A stretch of 48,351 nucleotides of DNA from assembly GCA_026195755.1 (NCBI GenBank), contig JAPHRL010000068.1:1-48351 (forward strand). Reading direction: 5' to 3'. The notes under the pieces were generated by a model. The model saw only the letters and a list, made by a program, of their open reading frames with translations. It did no database searches and was not told the origin of the DNA. Source of the stretch: Kangiella sp. (lineage in GTDB: Bacteria > Pseudomonadota > Gammaproteobacteria > Enterobacterales > Kangiellaceae). The stretch's first letter is position 1. The number at the start of each line of letters is the position of its first letter. The position numbers and the translations under genes were made by a program. This document shows, piece after piece, positions 33,512 to 42,183 of the stretch.

Positions 33512-34870
33512 TTACTGTTTAGCTTGAGTTAAAAGGTAGTTTAGTTGTGCAACGGTTTTGAGATAATTGATCTCAACGCTTAGCGCTTCAATTTTGGTAT
33601 TGAGCTCATCTATTCTGGAGCGCATTACTTCGGTGAAATCACCGCTGTCATTAGTATAGGCATTAAGTGTTGCTTCGGATTGCTGATTCATTTCTTCTAA
33701 TAAACTATCTTTATACAGTGCACGACGTTTGTTCAGCTCGTTCAGTTGACCGTGATAGTTTATTGTGGCTGATAACAGGCTACGCAGTAATAACCATTTG
33801 TCAGCTTTCATGGCTTCTCTTTCTTTAACGCTGGCTGTTACTTCCTGGTCTTGGCGATTACTGGTAAATATCGGCAAATCAAAGCTCACCCCAACAGAGA
33901 AAAAGTCTGAGCGGCTGTTGCCCATTGGGTCATCATCGCGGTGGCCATAACTAGCGTTAACACTCCATTGAGTTTTGTACTTTTGCTTAGCAAGATCGAT
34001 ATTGGTTTCGCTGGCTTTTACTTTTTGCTCAAACGCTAAAACCTGCGGGTGTTGTTGTAGGTGTTGAATGAGTGTTTGTTTATCGTTGGAAGACTCCAGT
34101 GAAATTACTTGCTCATGATCTAACGAAAGCATCGGCATGCCAGCGGGAAGCGAAAAATGATTATAGGCAAAGGCTAAATGACTATCACTGATGAGCCATT
34201 CTTTAAGCATCGACTTTTTTGTCGCCAGTTCTTGATGCAGTTTAGTTAAACGATCATCGAGTCGAGTCAGTTCTACCTGTGAACGAATTACATCCTGTTG
34301 ACGAGTTTGCCCCAATGCACTGGAGTAGTTGAGGGAAACGGTTTCTGCAAGCTGTTCAAAGAGCTGTCTATCGCGCTCAATTAAGTCGATGGTTTGCTCT
34401 GTCAGGTAAATATCGAGCCATAGCTGCGTAACTGTTGCTTTGACTTTTGCTTTTCGATCTTGCCGCTGTAATGGAAATTCCTGACTGAGTTGCTGCAGCT
34501 TTTTTTGTGCCAAGTCCAAACTATCGCCGCGTGGTAACGCTTGAGTGACTCCAACTTTTAATTGGGTCATGGCTTCCTGCGAAAAGTCAAAGCTATCTAC
34601 CGGAAGGTTAGCTGCGGAAATAGAAATCATTGGATCGGCATAAGTATTTGCGGAAATACTCTGCGCTTCAACCGCCTGCTGTCGGTATTGATTGCTTTGC
34701 AACCAGGGGTCGTTATTTTGAGCCAGGCTTACTGCCTGCTCAAGAGTTAAGTTTTTGACGGCCTGTTCTGAGTTTGCTTGTGCAGACATGTTTAGGCACG
34801 TAGCACCAAAAACCAGCACTCCAGCTATAAATTTCAGAGACACGTTATGACTAAAAAATAAATTAAACAT
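33512..34870 (-). CDS. cusC: TolC-family outer membrane channel of the Cus system
   Basis: 452 residues with a signal peptide (cleavage near AQA-NSE, about residue 33); no lipobox, unlike E. coli CusC. Two outer-membrane-efflux repeats are visible: LEQAVSLAQNNDPWLQSNQYRQQAVEAQ near the start, and VLAFEQKVKASETNIDLAKQKYKTQWSVNASYG in the second half, with long coiled-coil helices rich in Gln/Leu. Trimeric outer membrane exit duct for the CusBA pump. Lies between the small Met-rich protein gene and cusB on one strand, so most likely the same transcript. Confidence 0.88.
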   Translation of the reverse strand: MFNLFFSHNVSLKFIAGVLVFGATCLNMSAQANSEQAVKNLTLEQAVSLAQNNDPWLQSNQYRQQAVEAQSISANTYADPMISISAANLPVDSFDFSQEAMTQLKVGVTQALPRGDSLDLAQKKLQQLSQEFPLQRQDRKAKVKATVTQLWLDIYLTEQTIDLIERDRQLFEQLAETVSLNYSSALGQTRQQDVIRSQVELTRLDDRLTKLHQELATKKSMLKEWLISDSHLAFAYNHFSLPAGMPMLSLDHEQVISLESSNDKQTLIQHLQQHPQVLAFEQKVKASETNIDLAKQKYKTQWSVNASYGHRDDDPMGNSRSDFFSVGVSFDLPIFTSNRQDQEVTASVKEREAMKADKWLLLRSLLSATINYHGQLNELNKRRALYKDSLLEEMNQQSEATLNAYTNDSGDFTEVMRSRIDELNTKIEALSVEINYLKTVAQLNYLLTQAKQ

Positions 34871-35018
34871 ATCACTCCTCCAGCAGAGCGATGAACCAAC
34901 AAGGTTGGTTTTAAAACTAATGCTTATGAGTAGAGTGTTTGATTGGCACCACTAACTCAGCGTTATGTCTTGAGCTAGGTTCTGTCAGACAGAAAGCTCC
35001 AGACGGATCGAGGCTGTG

Positions 35019-35426
35019 TTAGCAGTTTATGGGTGGGCGATACAGAGAGCTGGAAATTGAGGTTATCGCCTGATCGGAATATAAATCGATAGATTGGTTG
35101 TGTTGGCTTGCCTGAGAGTTGGTTTGTGGTTCCAACACCAAAGCCAGCGTTGAACAGGTGGTCATATTACAGTTACCACCATCTTCACAACAGTCCATTG
35201 GCTGAACTATTGTTTGCTCCATTGAATGAGCCATATCAGTATGGTTCATCTTAGAATGATCTATTTGAGAATTCTCTATTTGAGAGTCGTCTATGGAACT
35301 GGCCATTTGATTAGCAGGCTGTTCATGCGAGTCCATACAAGGCATATCAACCATAGCATTCGACTGGCCGATAAACGCCAGTAATGCCAATATGATGGTC
35401 AGTATATGTATGAATTTATGGTGCAC
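35019..35426 (-). CDS. Small secreted Met/His/Cys-rich protein, probable copper-binding
   Basis: 135 residues starting at GTG 35426 with AGGTAAG four bases upstream. A signal peptide (MHHKFIHILTIILALLAFIGQSNA, about 1-24) is followed by MPCMDSHEQ, a series of DHSKMNHTDMAHSM units, a Cys-rich cluster (MDCCEDGGNCNMTTCS), then a Ser/Ile-rich tail ending in a terminal Cys. Composition is that of small periplasmic proteins found at the head of copper-efflux operons (CopL-like in style); I cannot assign a named family. It is the first gene before cusC on the same strand, 148 bases away, and has its own good promoter. Likely role: periplasmic or outer-surface Cu(I) binding or transfer. The same MDHS-type motif occurs in the CusB tail. 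Confidence 0.75.
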   Translation of the reverse strand: MHHKFIHILTIILALLAFIGQSNAMVDMPCMDSHEQPANQMASSIDDSQIENSQIDHSKMNHTDMAHSMEQTIVQPMDCCEDGGNCNMTTCSTLALVLEPQTNSQASQHNQSIDLYSDQAITSISSSLYRPPINC

Positions 35427-35458
35427 GGACTTACCTGTTAATAGTCATGAACCCTAAT

Positions 35459-35486
35459 AGGATAGCTTATTTTATCTAAAGTTCAA
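35459..35486 (-). promoter_or_regulatory. Probable sigma-70 promoter of the copper operon
   Basis: On the minus strand TTGAAC (35486-35481), a 16-base spacer and TATCCT (35464-35459) lie 33 bases before the GTG of the Met-rich protein gene. No CusR/CueR-like inverted repeat was recognised. Confidence 0.45.
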
Positions 35487-35534
35487 AGTTTGCGTTCATT
35501 CTTATTGTGACTCACGACAGCATAGGACAAAGAC

Positions 35535-38500
35535 TTAGCCATCATAGTTCAAGCTTGGCGCCAACCACTTTTCTGCTGTTTTCAGATTCCAGCCCTTGCG
35601 CTGAGCATAGTCTTTGACCTGATCCTTCTCAATTTTCCCAACACCAAAGTAGCGCGACTCTGGATGGGCAAAATACCAACCGGACACTGCTGCGGTGGGG
35701 TACATGGCAAAGTGTTCGGTAATATTAAGCTCTATTTCGCTATCGGGTTTGAGCATGCTCCACAGCGTTCCTTTTTCTGTATGGTCAGGGCAAGCTGGAT
35801 AGCCCGGGGCGGGGCGGATTCCCTGATATTGCTCAGAAATCAGCTCTGCGTTGTCCAGCTTCTCATCTGGGACATAACCCCAATAGTCCTTGCGTACCAA
35901 CTCATGCATTCTTTCTGCGAAGGCTTCTGCCAGTCGATCTGCCAGGGCCTTTAACAGAATGGCATTATAGTCATCATGCTTTGCTTCAAAGGCTTTAACA
36001 TGCTCATCAATACCAATACCTGAGGTTACGGCAAATCCACCAATGTAATCTTTAAGTCCTGTTTCTTTCGGGGCAATAAAGTCAGACAGACAATAGTTAA
36101 ATTTTCCATTGCGAGTTTGTTTTTGCTGGCGAAGATGGTGCAGTGTATGGGCTACTTCCTGCCGCGAATCATCGGCATAGATTTCAATATCATCACCTTG
36201 AGCGTTTGCAGGGTAGAAGCCGATAACGGCGCGCGCGGTTAGCCATTTTTCTTCGACAATGGTTTTTAACATGGCTTGTGCATCGGCATATAGCTTCGTC
36301 GCTGTTTCGCCAACCACTTCATCATCCAGTATCTTGGGGAACTTGCCAGCCAGCTGCCAGGAACGGAAGAACGGCGTCCAGTCGATGCGCGGCAGTAAAT
36401 CTTGCAAAGGATAGTCACTAAACACTTTAGTGCCGAGAAAAGAGGGTCTGGTGATATTTGCTTCAGACCAATCAATGTTCGCTGCAAACTGCCTTGCTTG
36501 CTGAAGATTAGCCAGACTGGATTTCTTCTGACGCTTTTCACGCTCTGTTCTTAGCTTGTGGTATTCGTCTTTGATTTCGCTAACAAACTCATCCTTGTGT
36601 TCGCCTAGCAACTTATTTACCACACCGACTACGCGCGAAGCATCCATCACATACATGGCAGGATGCTCATAATGAGGCTCAATTTTAACGGCGGTGTGAA
36701 TTTTCGAGGTCGTAGCGCCACCAATCAGTAAGGGTAAATCGAGTCCACGGCGCTGCATTTCTTTGGCTACATGAACCATTTCTTCCAGTGACGGCGTGAT
36801 CAAACCGGACAGACCAACAATATCGCAGTTTTGCTCAATGGCAGTATCCAGAATTTTATCGCAGGGCACCATGACGCCTAAGTCAATGACTTCGTAGCCA
36901 TTGCATTGCAACACAACGCCGACAATATTCTTACCAATGTCATGCACATCACCTTTAACGGTTGCGAGCACAATTTTGCCTTTTGGCTTATCGGCAAGCT
37001 TGAGTCGTTTCTTTTCTTCTTCCATGTAGGGAAACAGGTAGGCGACCGCTTTTTTCATCACTCGTGCAGATTTAACAACCTGCGGCAGGAACATCTGGCC
37101 TGAGCCAAACAAATCACCGACCACATTCATTCCATCCATCAATGGCCCTTCAATAACATGTAAAGGACGTTCGGCCTGTTGGCGTGCTTCTTCAACGTCA
37201 TCGTCAATAAATTCAGTGATACCTTTGACGAGTGAATGTTCCAACCGCTTATTAACAGGCCATTGTCGCCACTCTTGAGTTTCCTTTTCTTTAACTTCCT
37301 GACCTGAGCCGCGATATTGCTCTGCCAGATCGAGTAATTTTTCTGTCGCTTCGGGTGAGCGATTAAGCACCACGTTTTCAACCGCGTCTTTAAAGTCTGT
37401 CGGGATGGCGCTATAGACTTCAAGTTGCCCAGCATTGACGATGCCCATGTCCATACCGGCGTTGATAGCATGGTAGAGGAAGACAGCATGAATGGCTTCA
37501 CGAACGGTGTTATTGCCACGGAAGGAGAAAGAAACGTTGGACACGCCGCCCGAAACGCGCGCGCCAGGTAAATTCTGTTTTATCCAGCGAGTGGCTTCGA
37601 TAAAGTCCACAGCATAGTTATTGTGTTCTTCAATGCCGGTGGCAATAGCGAAAATATTGGGGTCGAAAATAATGTCTTGCGGATCGAAGTTGAGTTTTTC
37701 GATAAGCAAGTTATAGGCACGTTGACAGATTGATGTTTTGCGTTCCAACGTATCGGCCTGACCTTCTTCATCAAAGGCCATGATAATAACCGCTGCGCCG
37801 TAACGCTGAACCAGTTGCGCCTGTTCGAGAAACTGTGCTTCGCCTTCCTTTAATGAAATTGAATTAACGATGCCCTTGCCCTGGATGCATTGCAGGCCAG
37901 CTTCAATGATTTCCCACTTGGATGAATCAAGCATGATCGGCACACGGCTGATGTCGGGTTCGGAAGCGATCAGATTCAAAAAGCGCTGCATGGCCGCTTT
38001 TGAATCCAACATGCCTTCATCCATGTTGATGTCGATAACCTGGGCGCCATTTTCGACCTGTTCTAAGGCCACCTCAATGGCGGCTTCAAAATCATCTTCC
38101 TTTATCAAGCGTAGGAACTTGGCTGAACCAGTGACATTAGTTCGCTCACCAACATTGACGAATAAGCTTGAATCATCAAGGTTTAAAGCTTCAAGACCCG
38201 ATAGTCGACATTTAGGTTGCTGATTGAATGTTGATCTTGGTTTGGCGCTTACAATCATCTCATTAAATCGAGCAATGTGATCCGGACTGGTACCACAACA
38301 GCCACCGATAATATTAATGAAACCTTTTTCAATCCATTCTGACATTTCGTTGGCCATGTCATCAGGCGTTTCATCGTAACCACCGAATTCATTCGGCAAA
38401 CCGGCGTTAGGGTGGGCTGAAACGGCAAACTCACTGATGCGTGATAACTCTTCAATGTAGGCGCGTAAATCTTTGGGGCCTAAAGCACAGTTTAAACCTA

Positions 38501-39218
38501 CGCTTATCGGGTTTGCATTACGAATAGAGTTATAGAAAGCTTCGGTAGTTTGTCCGGTTAAGGTTCTGCCGGAGGCGTCAGTAATGGTGCCTGATAGCAT
38601 GATGGGATAATCAATCTGATGATCATCAAAGTATTTTTTGACTGCAAAAATGGCGGCTTTAGCGTTGAGAGTATCGAAGATGGTTTCGATCAGAATGATA
38701 TCGGCGCCACCTTCAATTAAAGCCTGCGTTGATTCGTAGTAGGCATCGGCCAGTTCTTCAAAGTAGATATTACGAAAGCCAGGATCATTAACGTCAGGTG
38801 AAATGCTACAGGTTCTATTGGTCGGCCCTATGACGCCAGCCACAAAGCGCGGCTTGTCTGGCGTGGAGTATTGATCGGCAATAGCTCTGGCTAGTCGTGC
38901 TGACTCACGGTTAATTTCCGCTGACAAATCCTGCATGCCGTAGTCAGCCATTGCCACCCGAGTTGCATTGAAAGTATTGGTTTCGATGATGTCGGACCCT
39001 GCCTCAAGGTAGGCCTTGTGAATATCCGAAATGATCTGAGGCTGGCTTAAACTGAGCAGATCATTATTGCCTTTAAGATCGCTGGGCCACTTGCTAAAGC
39101 GTTGACCACGGTAGTCTGCTTCGGTTAACTCATATTGCTGAATCATGGTGCCCATTGCGCCATCAAGCAATAAAATACGCTGTTTTAGTACATCTTGTAA
39201 CTGTTTGCTTTTACTCAT
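35535..39218 (-). CDS. metH: Cobalamin-dependent methionine synthase
   Basis: 1227 residues, full length. Domains in order: homocysteine S-methyltransferase barrel (about 5-325, zinc-site cysteines in VGLNCALGP and IGGCCGTSP), pterin/methyl-THF-binding barrel (about 350-620, VGERTNVTGSAKF and INMDEGMLDSKAAM), cobalamin cap and B12-binding Rossmann domain (about 650-890, lower-ligand motif GDVHDIGKNIVGVVL), and SAM-dependent reactivation domain (about 900-1227, RPAPGYPACPDHTEK). Transfers methyl from 5-methyl-THF to homocysteine via methylcobalamin. A tandem MetJ operator lies 53-68 bases upstream of the ATG, in the region shared with the B12 operon. The start has only a weak GAGAT upstream. 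Confidence 0.98.
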   Translation of the reverse strand: MSKSKQLQDVLKQRILLLDGAMGTMIQQYELTEADYRGQRFSKWPSDLKGNNDLLSLSQPQIISDIHKAYLEAGSDIIETNTFNATRVAMADYGMQDLSAEINRESARLARAIADQYSTPDKPRFVAGVIGPTNRTCSISPDVNDPGFRNIYFEELADAYYESTQALIEGGADIILIETIFDTLNAKAAIFAVKKYFDDHQIDYPIMLSGTITDASGRTLTGQTTEAFYNSIRNANPISVGLNCALGPKDLRAYIEELSRISEFAVSAHPNAGLPNEFGGYDETPDDMANEMSEWIEKGFINIIGGCCGTSPDHIARFNEMIVSAKPRSTFNQQPKCRLSGLEALNLDDSSLFVNVGERTNVTGSAKFLRLIKEDDFEAAIEVALEQVENGAQVIDINMDEGMLDSKAAMQRFLNLIASEPDISRVPIMLDSSKWEIIEAGLQCIQGKGIVNSISLKEGEAQFLEQAQLVQRYGAAVIIMAFDEEGQADTLERKTSICQRAYNLLIEKLNFDPQDIIFDPNIFAIATGIEEHNNYAVDFIEATRWIKQNLPGARVSGGVSNVSFSFRGNNTVREAIHAVFLYHAINAGMDMGIVNAGQLEVYSAIPTDFKDAVENVVLNRSPEATEKLLDLAEQYRGSGQEVKEKETQEWRQWPVNKRLEHSLVKGITEFIDDDVEEARQQAERPLHVIEGPLMDGMNVVGDLFGSGQMFLPQVVKSARVMKKAVAYLFPYMEEEKKRLKLADKPKGKIVLATVKGDVHDIGKNIVGVVLQCNGYEVIDLGVMVPCDKILDTAIEQNCDIVGLSGLITPSLEEMVHVAKEMQRRGLDLPLLIGGATTSKIHTAVKIEPHYEHPAMYVMDASRVVGVVNKLLGEHKDEFVSEIKDEYHKLRTEREKRQKKSSLANLQQARQFAANIDWSEANITRPSFLGTKVFSDYPLQDLLPRIDWTPFFRSWQLAGKFPKILDDEVVGETATKLYADAQAMLKTIVEEKWLTARAVIGFYPANAQGDDIEIYADDSRQEVAHTLHHLRQQKQTRNGKFNYCLSDFIAPKETGLKDYIGGFAVTSGIGIDEHVKAFEAKHDDYNAILLKALADRLAEAFAERMHELVRKDYWGYVPDEKLDNAELISEQYQGIRPAPGYPACPDHTEKGTLWSMLKPDSEIELNITEHFAMYPTAAVSGWYFAHPESRYFGVGKIEKDQVKDYAQRKGWNLKTAEKWLAPSLNYDG

Positions 39219-39270
39219 TAAATTAATATCTCAACGCCATGAACACGATATAACTCATGGTAATATAAAA

Positions 39271-39286
39271 AGACGTATAGACGTCC
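39271..39286. promoter_or_regulatory. Tandem MetJ operator between metH and btuB
   Basis: AGACGTAT (6 of 8) directly followed by AGACGTCC (7 of 8 to AGACGTCT). The pair is 53 bases upstream of the metH start and also overlaps the likely btuB -35 element, so it may repress both directions. Confidence 0.8.
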
Positions 39287-39305
39287 AAATGATTTTTGTT
39301 ATAAT
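39278..39305 (+). promoter_or_regulatory. Probable promoter of the cobalamin operon
   Basis: Perfect -10 TATAAT at 39300-39305 with the -35-like TAGACG (4 of 6) at 39278-39283, spacing 16. It lies about 80 bases upstream of the riboswitch aptamer and its -35 is inside the MetJ boxes. Confidence 0.55.
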
Positions 39306-39382
39306 AGCACCGCTTTTGCCAATCGTGAACCTTTAAAACAAAGTTTTATGGCTAGTGAGTAAATTGAGATTCATCCACTGAT

Positions 39383-39600
39383 CGGGTCTTCAAAGTCAAT
39401 TGACTGCGAAGATAATCGGGAAATCAGTTTAAATCTGATGCTGCCCCCGCAACGGTAATTGATAGCGCTATTTAATAGACCACTGAGTTGACTTCGCAAA
39501 TGGAGAAAAACTTGGGAAGGTAAGTAGCTAGATGATCATAAGCCCGGAGACCGGCCTGAACAGTACATCGCGCGGATCGGTGGGCTCTGCATCAAGATGT
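39383..39600 (+). ncRNA. Cobalamin (B12) riboswitch controlling btuB
   Basis: Conserved aptamer elements appear in the right order: GGGAAATCAG with its partner CTGAT (about 39419-39439), the GCCCCCGCAACGGTAA core (about 39443-39458), and the downstream B12 box AGCCCGGAGACCGGCCTG (39541-39558), followed by the GCGGATCGGTGGGC segment also seen in gammaproteobacterial btuB leaders. Boundaries are approximate. The probable expression platform is a short hairpin CTCGT-AATTT-ACGAG at 39628-39642 that ends six bases before the btuB ATG, covering the ribosome-binding region, so control is likely translational. Adenosyl- or methylcobalamin should switch the operon off. Confidence 0.92.
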
Positions 39601-39648
39601 TAGATGAATCTTATCTTTTAATGCCCGCTCGTAATTTACGAGACTACA

Positions 39649-41598
39649 ATGAGACACCTATTTAAATCGAGTTTAGTATCCCTTCTAATTCTGGGAGCTA
39701 TATCCCAGCCTGTACTAAAAGCTGAAGAACACAAATCTTCTGATCTTAACAAGATGGTTATTACAACCAGTCGCTTTGAAAGTGACACAGTTGAGCTTCC
39801 AAGCCATGTGACCCTTATTACTCAAGAGGAAATCGAGCGCATTGCTGCGACCGATCTTAGTCAGGTATTGCGTCGCGTACCAGGTTTGCAGGTTTCCTAT
39901 ACCAATGGCAAAACCAGCGTTTCCATGCGCGGTATTTCGGCGGAGCAGGCCAGTAGTAATGTACTGGTTCTGGTTGATGGTCAGAGGCTTAATAAAACAG
40001 ATTTAGCCTCTCCGGATTTAGATACCATCAATATTATCGATATTGAGCGCATAGAGATTATTCAGGGAGCAGCCAGCAGTCTTTATGGCGATCAAGCTGT
40101 TGCCGGAGTGATTAATATCATTACCAAGTCTGGAAACCGCCAATCTAATATTATTCGTTACTCGCAAGGCCGTTTTGAACATAAGCAGGCAGCCGCTAAT
40201 CTTGCGTTTGAACTTGATGAGCAATGGTCGCTGATTTTGAAAGGTAACAAAAAATCTAGCGACAATTATCGCGAGCATAATGAGCTGGACAATAATCAGC
40301 TCGGCGCTGACTTGCATTACCAGGACAACCAGCAGCAATGGCGTTTCTCTTATCGTTCACGTAATGAAACACAGCAAACACCGGGGGCATTGTTAGAAGC
40401 AGATCTTGCTGACCCGAGACAATCACGACCTGAGTTTGCTAATGACTATGTCAGTACCGATGAATATTTTAGTCGTCTATTTGGGCAAGTTGAATTAAAT
40501 CCTAAATGGCAGTTTGCAGTGGATCTGAATCATCAGGAAGCTGATATTAATAGCGTGAATAGTTTTATCAATTTTGCCACCACTAATGTGAATCAGACTC
40601 ATCGAAATCAAAGTAGCATTTATCCCAGAGTGAAAGGTCAATGGGAGCTGGAGCAGGGTGTTGTACGCTGGATCAGCGGTATTGATTATGATGAAGCCGA
40701 GTACGCGTTTTCGCTATTGGCTCGCAGTAATCAACAAGCCATGGAAAGTCTTTATAGTCAGTTATATTGGCCACTCTCAAAGCAGACCACACTGGAGATT
40801 GCTGGTCGAGTGGCAGAGGTGGAAGATGATTTAATTGATGCCACCTTATATCCTAATGGTGTTGTTTTAAAAAATTCTGCAACGGCTTACGATCTAGGGT
40901 TGAGTCATGAGTTCAGTGATTCGCTGGATGGTTTTATTCGCTACAGCAACAACTATCGTTTTGCTAAAGTGGATGAACAGGCGTACACCTCAGAAGCTGT
41001 GTTGGGCCTTGAGCCACAAAAAGGTCGCTCCATTGAAGCCGGTATCACCAGTCAGTTCGATTCAAGCTTATTGCAGGCTTCTGTCTATCAGTTGAAGCTG
41101 GAAGATGAGATCTTTTTTGACCCCTCAGCGCCCCCACCAGCGGGTGCTTTTTTTCCGGGAGCAAATGTGAATGGCGGGGAATCAACTCGCTTGGGTTTGA
41201 TGCTTGATTACCGGATCTTCATTGATGAAGACGAGCTGGGTGTTTCTTATCATTGGGTTAATGCCGAAACTGAACCTGCTGATTACACTGTCCCCGGCGT
41301 TTCAAAAAACACCATAACCAGCTGGTATAACTGGCAAGTGACGAGTGATGTGAGTTGGTACCTTGAAGCACATTACCGTGGCGATCGTTATCAAGATGGA
41401 GATACAACCAACTCATTGACCAAGGTTGATGGTTATACCTTGTTGAACAGCGCGTTATACTGGCGTTTAGACAATACCCGCATCGGCTTAAGAGTCGATA
41501 ATTTGCTGGATAAGGAGTATATTGATTACGCACAATTTAATGGTTATTACCCAGCAAAAGGTCGTGATTTAACACTGACTTTTGATCTGGTTTTCTAA
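39649..41598 (+). CDS. btuB: TonB-dependent vitamin B12 receptor
   Basis: 649 residues. Signal peptide at about 1-25 (cleavage near LKA-EEH), a TonB-box-like DLNKMVITTSRFE, the plug domain (about 40-160) with ITQEEIERIAATDLSQVLRRVPGLQV, GISAEQASSNVLVLVDGQRLN and IEIIQGAASSLYGDQAVAGVINIITK, then a 22-strand-type barrel ending in a terminal Phe (LTLTFDLVF). Plug segments are BtuB-like, and the upstream cobalamin riboswitch makes cobalamin (or a corrinoid) the substrate with good confidence. Outer membrane, energised by TonB. Its stop lies 25 bases before the adenosyltransferase start. Confidence 0.93.
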   Translation: MRHLFKSSLVSLLILGAISQPVLKAEEHKSSDLNKMVITTSRFESDTVELPSHVTLITQEEIERIAATDLSQVLRRVPGLQVSYTNGKTSVSMRGISAEQASSNVLVLVDGQRLNKTDLASPDLDTINIIDIERIEIIQGAASSLYGDQAVAGVINIITKSGNRQSNIIRYSQGRFEHKQAAANLAFELDEQWSLILKGNKKSSDNYREHNELDNNQLGADLHYQDNQQQWRFSYRSRNETQQTPGALLEADLADPRQSRPEFANDYVSTDEYFSRLFGQVELNPKWQFAVDLNHQEADINSVNSFINFATTNVNQTHRNQSSIYPRVKGQWELEQGVVRWISGIDYDEAEYAFSLLARSNQQAMESLYSQLYWPLSKQTTLEIAGRVAEVEDDLIDATLYPNGVVLKNSATAYDLGLSHEFSDSLDGFIRYSNNYRFAKVDEQAYTSEAVLGLEPQKGRSIEAGITSQFDSSLLQASVYQLKLEDEIFFDPSAPPPAGAFFPGANVNGGESTRLGLMLDYRIFIDEDELGVSYHWVNAETEPADYTVPGVSKNTITSWYNWQVTSDVSWYLEAHYRGDRYQDGDTTNSLTKVDGYTLLNSALYWRLDNTRIGLRVDNLLDKEYIDYAQFNGYYPAKGRDLTLTFDLVF

Positions 41599-41623
41599 TG
41601 TGACTTTACACAACGGAGAGTCA

Positions 41624-42172
41624 ATGAGTAATCGATTAACTCGCATCACTACAGGGCAGGGCGACAAAGGAATGACGCGCCTTGCTAATAAAGAGCATGT
41701 GAAAAAAAGTCACCCACGTATCGAGGCAATTGGTACGGTGGATGAGCTAAATGCTGTTTTGGGCATGTTAGTGGCATCTATTAAAAAGCCGCAACATGAG
41801 GCGATAGTCAGCGCTCTCAAGAGCATTCAGAATCAGCTGTTTAGTCTGGGCGGTGAATTAGCAAGCCCACCACAAACCTTCTTAAAACCATCCGATATAG
41901 CGCAACTGGAAGCATGGATAAAAACCTGGAATCAGAAGCTACCGCCGCTAAAAGAGTTTGTGATTCCAGGCGCTTGTGTTGCTTCGGCCAATGCCCACTT
42001 TGCGCGCTGTGTTGCGCGTAGAGCAGAGCGGCGGTTAGTTGCACTCATAGAGCAAGAAGAGGTGACTGAGTTGAGCATTATTTATCTCAATCGATTATCG
42101 GATTTGTTATTCATTATAAGTCGTATGATTGCCCGAAGTGAGTCAGCTAAAGAAGCTCAGTGGCAACGTTAA
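41624..42172 (+). CDS. PduO-type cob(I)alamin adenosyltransferase
   Basis: 182 residues from ATG 41624, preceded by GGAGAG at three-base spacing; an upstream in-frame start inside btuB has no support. PduO-type markers: N-terminal RITTGQGDKGMTRL (ATP-binding TxxGDxGxT), GTVDELNAVLGML, and the C-terminal CVARRAERRLVAL plus YLNRLSDLLFIISR. It transfers the adenosyl group of ATP to reduced corrinoid, making coenzyme B12. Second gene of the riboswitch operon; with no cobalamin ring-synthesis genes here, it points to B12 salvage. Full length for the family. Confidence 0.94.
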   Translation: MSNRLTRITTGQGDKGMTRLANKEHVKKSHPRIEAIGTVDELNAVLGMLVASIKKPQHEAIVSALKSIQNQLFSLGGELASPPQTFLKPSDIAQLEAWIKTWNQKLPPLKEFVIPGACVASANAHFARCVARRAERRLVALIEQEEVTELSIIYLNRLSDLLFIISRMIARSESAKEAQWQR

Positions 42173-42183
42173 AGGAAACTGGA

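Noticed and set aside
37139..37519. A 126-codon minus-strand frame within metH in another register
   Set aside because: Overlaps the cobalamin-binding part of an intact 1227-residue metH; alternative-frame shadow.
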